Shown here in pieces: positions 51,939 through 57,900 of a stretch of DNA of 64,000 nt. The notes below the pieces were generated by a model. That model ran no database searches. It had not been told where the DNA came from and saw only the letters and a program-made list of their open reading frames with translations. Within the stretch, counting starts at the first letter, position 1. Each line of letters begins with the position of its first letter. Made by a program: the position numbers and the translations under genes. The stretch is from Siphonodentalium dalli (taxonomy: Eukaryota; Mollusca; Scaphopoda; Gadilida; Siphonodentaliidae), in contig CP136067.1 in the NCBI GenBank assembly GCA_032622095.1, forward strand, positions 43,135,549 through 43,199,548. The letters run 5' to 3'.

Positions 51939-54900
51939 GGAGATAATGCATTCCTAACCTTTAGTTTTAAGCTGAAGTCGAGCGTGCTTTATGGGTGGAA
52001 CTTGTTGTCGTCTCCTGCTAACATCCGCAGCGTCATCTGAAAGTTAAGACATAGTCAATATGATTTGATGAGAGAGGTAAACAACTCCATGCTCTCTCGC
52101 TCGCTCGGTTTGCTGACCGTTTCTATTTTGACAGGCTGCTTTTCTTTCCCCTTTTTACAGACGTATCATTCAGACTTAAAGTGATGTGAAACAGTCCGGT
52201 GATCAAATAGAAATGGAGAATAATCTTGCTTAAACTAGTTATTTTTATGAATATTAATCCATATTTATAACACACAGCATCAGTCTTATATATATTTATT
52301 AAATGCAGTGACTCTCGATGGCGAAATCATTGGCGTTCGTTTATCGGCGATTGTTGCATCCCGAATCGAGATGTAAATATTTACAATTGAGCGTAGTTCA
52401 GATGGTGTTTTCTTTGAGATTTTGGACGATGTTAGTAGAATGCTACATTCCCCCAGTTGGCACAGCGCCTGAGTACTAATTTATCAGTTTCACGCATCCA
52501 AAGAAGTCCATAATATGTTTTTAAAGCCATTAAATATAAATACCTATGTTCTCAGGCAATTACATATGGGAATTTGGATTTTTATTTTTATATTTTTGCA
52601 ATAATTCTAGAAAATAGTGGTTGCATAGGTCATTCATGGTAAAAAAAAAAAAAACCTACAATTGTTGTACAAGCGATGTATAGAATCTATCCTCCAATGT
52701 TTTTTAACAGTTTAATCTGTCTTCTACAAAATCTCTATTTGAATTATTCTGACGAGGCCCTCTTTTGGGTGATGAGGGAGGGACATAAGAATACATTATT
52801 TTTATTTATTTGGCCTGGCATAGAGGATTGGATTAGTTTGAATAATTTATTGTTTTTTTTTTAGACAATACTCACAGCAGACCATATGAAGACAGGAAGT
52901 CACTTCTTTCTCCAGCATAATCAGAAGTATGTAAACAGAGCTAACACAATCACAAAGGCCATTAAAATAAAATATCTGTGTTCCCAGGCAATTAGATCTC
53001 AATTTTGAGATGAGGGAGAGGAGGCTATATATTTTTTTCCCTAAAAAATCTGAAAAATATCTTCCCAAAACAAACAACAAAATTAATTTTCAATGATCAA
53101 ATCCAATATTTCTAATAGAAAATATTGAAATAAATGTTTGATGAGGCTTATTAAAATAAAATTTCAGTGACGAGGGAGGGTTGTAGAGTAATGATCCCTG
53201 ATACATACTAAACATATCTATCTTAACCGATGGGGGGGGGAGACAGGAATATACTATGTAGAGTAATGATCCCTGATACATACTAAACATATCTATCTTA
53301 ACCGGGGGGGGGGGGGGGGAGACAGGAATATAATCGAACTATAAGTGACCCCAACCAATTACCAAGGTCATACTCGAAGAGGCCGCGACCTATGGGTTAT
53401 GCAAGTCTAACCACAAAGGATGGATAGTCTTAGGTAATAATTCCCAGTTCACCCATGGGTCAGACAGACAAAGAGATGCACTAATGACTGCTACCATTCA
53501 TTAGCGATATATAAACCAGACATTAATCTACTCTTCAATCAGTTTCGGCTCTTCAGACTAATTGGCAGATGTCAACATCCACCCGCTAAACTAATAAGCG
53601 GCGTTCCTGTCTTTCCATCCATCCAAGATTTGATTCATAACATTACTGTTGACTATACATTGATATTAGATGTGAATAAATGATATACAAGAACTGACTT
53701 CATTCTTCCACATAGATGAAATGATGCCGTTAAGCAGTTCTGCGTCTCACTAATACACAACTTGAAGTCTCGGCCACTAAACGATCAAAACCAAAGAAAA
53801 ATACAGAAGATAGCAGCCAACCCAAAAAGAAAATACTTTATAAAATTGCTACAGAAGATTGCTGTCAAACAAAGAAAAAAAAAATACAGAAGATAGCAGC
53901 CAAACCAAAGAGAAAAAACTTTATAAAATTGCTACAGAACATTGCTGCCAAAACAAAGAAAATACAGAAGATAGCAGCAAAAATAAAGACAACTTTATAA
54001 ATTGCTTACGAAGATCACAGCCAGAGGAAGATAACATAGACGAAAAAGAGAAGAAAAGACGAAAGAATCAAAGACAAGAACAAAACAAACAATTTGAACT
54101 CGGCAGTTGTGACAAGTCAGTTATTCATAGGATTTGACAGCTACAAAAGGCTCGACGTCATGACGTCACAAGAGAACGCTCACATTCAAGGAAAAGACCT
54201 TACGAACACGATGTCAATCCAGCGTTAATACCGATGAAGCGACGAAAGTCACATCACCCAAACCTCGTGACACAGGAACCGAAAGTGGACAGTAGCGCTC
54301 GCCAAATCAATTGAGCACATCCATGAACTTTTGAACGAAGTATCGTTCACCCATTTATTGTTCAACATACTTATGATTCTATTACATGTATTCCAATGAT
54401 TTATATTGATAACTTATATTATTACACTCATGTTATCTCATCATGGCAACTCTCCTTCAAAGAGTGGATAACCATAATCATCCAACCATAATGCAAAAGG
54501 CTTCAACATGTACATAGATATATATATATATTCAATTGATACAATTTTTGCTGATGACCACACATCGTAACTTATATGCATACCGAAGTATCCAACCCTT
54601 AGATTTTAACACCAGTTGTCAAAATCTGAAAATAAGGGGGACCCTATGTAGAGTAATGATCCCTGATACATACTAAACATATCTATCTTAACCGATGGGG
54701 GGGAGACAGGAATATACTATGTAGAGTAATGATCCCTGATACATACTAAACATATCTATCTTAACCGGGGGGGGGGGGAGACAGGAATATAATCGAACTA
54801 TAAGTGACCCCAACCAATTACCAAGGTCATACTCGAAGAGGCCGCGACCTATGGGTTATGCAAGTCTAACCACAAAGGATGGATAGTCTTAGGTAATAAT

Positions 54901-57900
54901 TCCCAGTTCACCCATGGGTCAGACAGACAAAGAGATGCACTAATGACTGCTACCATTCATTAGCGATATATAAACCAGACATTAATCTACTCTTCAATCA
55001 GTTTCGGCTCTTCAGACTAATTGGCAGATGTCAACATCCACCCGCTAAATTAATAAGCGGCGTTCCTGTCTTTCCATCCATCCAAGATTTGATTCATAAC
55101 ATTACTGTTGACTATACATTGATATTAGATGTGAATAAATGATATACAAGAACTGACTTCATTCTTCCACAAGGGGCCTGAGAACACAGAATTTTTATAA
55201 TTTGGCCAAAGATGTTCAAGTATGAAAATCTTGTGATTGAGGAGATTAGCTATATATCTGTTTTGAAAGAAGCAATGACTGTTATGTTCCTTCATAATTA
55301 TGTACCTTCATAACAGGCAGATAATATACAATAGGTGAAAAAATTTTCAAGTGTTACTTTCAGTGACTAAAAGAATTAGCAAATTAAACAAATGAAAGGG
55401 AATATTTTAGTCATACCTTGATTTTGTCTTCGCATTCTCAAATGTTTTGTTGAAAGACTCTTGGGTTTTGCTCTTTCGGCAGCATATCTCTCTTCTTCTG
55501 CTCTCTTAGCTGAAAACAGGAAAATTCAAAAGTTACTTCAGTTTTAAAAGCATGGCACGGGTGGCCTTCATGGTGGGTATGCTGTTAAAATAGTCACACC
55601 CGTTAAAACTGCCATAAACAGAAAGAATATTAATAAAAAGACATATTTTGTTCTTATACCAATCATAAATATTGTGTAAATAGTATGTTATTGTCAAGAT
55701 TGCACGCTGTGTTATGTAAACAAAAGCAAGGTTTTGTAACAATTTGGCTTTTGTTTACATAACAATACAAACAAACATGACAATAACATAATATTTACGC
55801 GATATTTATGATTGGTACTATTAAGAATAAAATCTCTCTATATTTTAATATTCTTTCCGTTTATGGCAGTTTTAACGGATGTGACTATTTTAACAGCAAT
55901 ACCCACCGTGAAGTAGTGTTGAAACGATTAGCGATTTTAAGGAATCGACTAGTCGCCAGAGGTAATCGATTACCCCTTCTAAAAGTTCCCGTTTCTATGC
56001 CCATATGACGTATAAAATGGGCCATGTGGCATCGCAGTTTCGAGTATCCAACTCTTCCGTGTCAGAACGTTCAAACGGAAAGCACGTGAACTATGTAATC
56101 TCCGTTTTGCCCCTGAGTCTCCCAATTTGATTTATTAAACTCGGCTCTCCTGCAACCTCCATATAATCTCACAGTTTGGGGAATGCAGGTAATAACTAGA
56201 GGTGTGACTGTCCCAATGGGACTACGGATACCCCCCCTGTTTTTAAAATACTAAGATGTTTCACATGTCAGTAAACATTTAGTTAAAATAATAAAATAAC
56301 AATTCCCATTGCAGGTGTACAACCATAACCCTAATCTTAAACCTATTGACCGAAAAATGTAGGAATAAAAGCTTGGACAAAATTATGCATGTTGCGAAAA
56401 AAATTCTAAGTAAAAAAAGGGGAATAACTCCAAACAAAAAATGTCGGACAGACGTTATAATCGCAGGTACACAGGTTCCCATGGTACTAAACATCAGTGC
56501 CAAGATTAAAAAACATTGACCGAAAAATGTAGGAATAAAAGCTCGGACAAAATTATGCATGTTGCAAAAAAAATTCTAAGTCGAAAAAGGGGGATAACTC
56601 CACCAAAAAAGGTCCGACAGACGTCATAATCGCAGGTGCACAGGATCCCATGGTGGTTGATGTCTGTGCCAAGTTTCAAGGAAATTGATCAAAAAACGAC
56701 TGAGAAAAACTCCGGACAAATTTGTGTCCACGGCGCGACGGACGATACGACGGACAAGCTGACTCCAGTATACCCCCCCCCCCCTAACTTCGTTGCTGGG
56801 GGGGGGGGGGGGGTATAAAAACATTATATTTAAAAAAAAATTGTCGCCGGTAACCTGGAAATAAATAGGCAAGTCTCGCTAACGAGATGTCGGGTGTGTT
56901 CTATTGTCTCTCCGAATTGGCGCTTCATGTGTCGTGGGGGGTGGGGGGTTGGGAGGGGTATGGGTATAAGAATGATCTAGAATTTATTCAGTTACTGAGT
57001 TGGCTTTACCAGCTTGACTTGTCGCGAATTATGTTTCGTATATCATTGAAGCCATTTTGTTGCATCATTACTCTAGTATTACACGTGCGACAGTGAGAAG
57101 TTATCACTGGTCAATTGCGTCCCATGGAACTAGAGTGTTCAGTCAGCAGCGACACTTTGAACATGTCTTTGATGATCAACATAAAAGAAACTGCGCCTAG
57201 ATCAATGCAATAAGGCTTTAAGAAGTTAACATACATGTGTTAACTGTTACAAATTACATGGTAATATGGCTGTGCAATGGCACTGCTGTCATGATAGCAC
57301 ATAGGTACTGCTTTTTCCCCTACTCGACTAGCAGATTTCGGGATCGACTAATTTAATAATCGCATCGATTTTGACTAGTCGATTAATCATTTCAACACTA
57401 CCGCGAAGGCCATCATTGCCTTTAAACATGGTTTGCATTGCATAAAATTATGTTTTAGCAAATGCTTACAGACCAATTTAAAGCAATATATGATCTTCAA
57501 GTCTCAAATAGAGCCTACTACAGTGTTTCAAATAAATGTGCAGTCCCGGGATAGGAAATCCTCAAAATATTCAATAAACGTGTACATGGTAACTCTTTTT
57601 TTTTTAAATTAATTGAAAAATGGAAAATTATATAGGTGTTATATCATATAAAAGGCTTTGTGAAGATAATGAAGTAGAAACTGTAGTAGTAACTTACCTC
57701 TATCTGCCTCTCTTCTTGCTCTCAATTCACGCTCCTTGGCTTCTGAAAAACGAGATTAGATTCAGATGACCATGATTCAATCATAAGTGGAAAGATTCCC
57801 ATCGTAGGTAGTAACCGGTAGTTGGACTGTGCATGCTCATGACAAAATCGCAACTAAAGAAATAATATCAAGCACTGTTTGATTTTAAATGTAAAATTTG

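Noticed and set aside
53859-54137. Lys/Glu/Asn-rich 92-codon open frame in the LTR element
   Set aside because: Composition follows A-rich short repeats; no gag zinc knuckle or other domain. Not called as a gene.
55533-56008. Matching peptides on both strands (YGSFNGCDYFNS)
   Set aside because: Produced by the two arms of the foldback element, not by genes.
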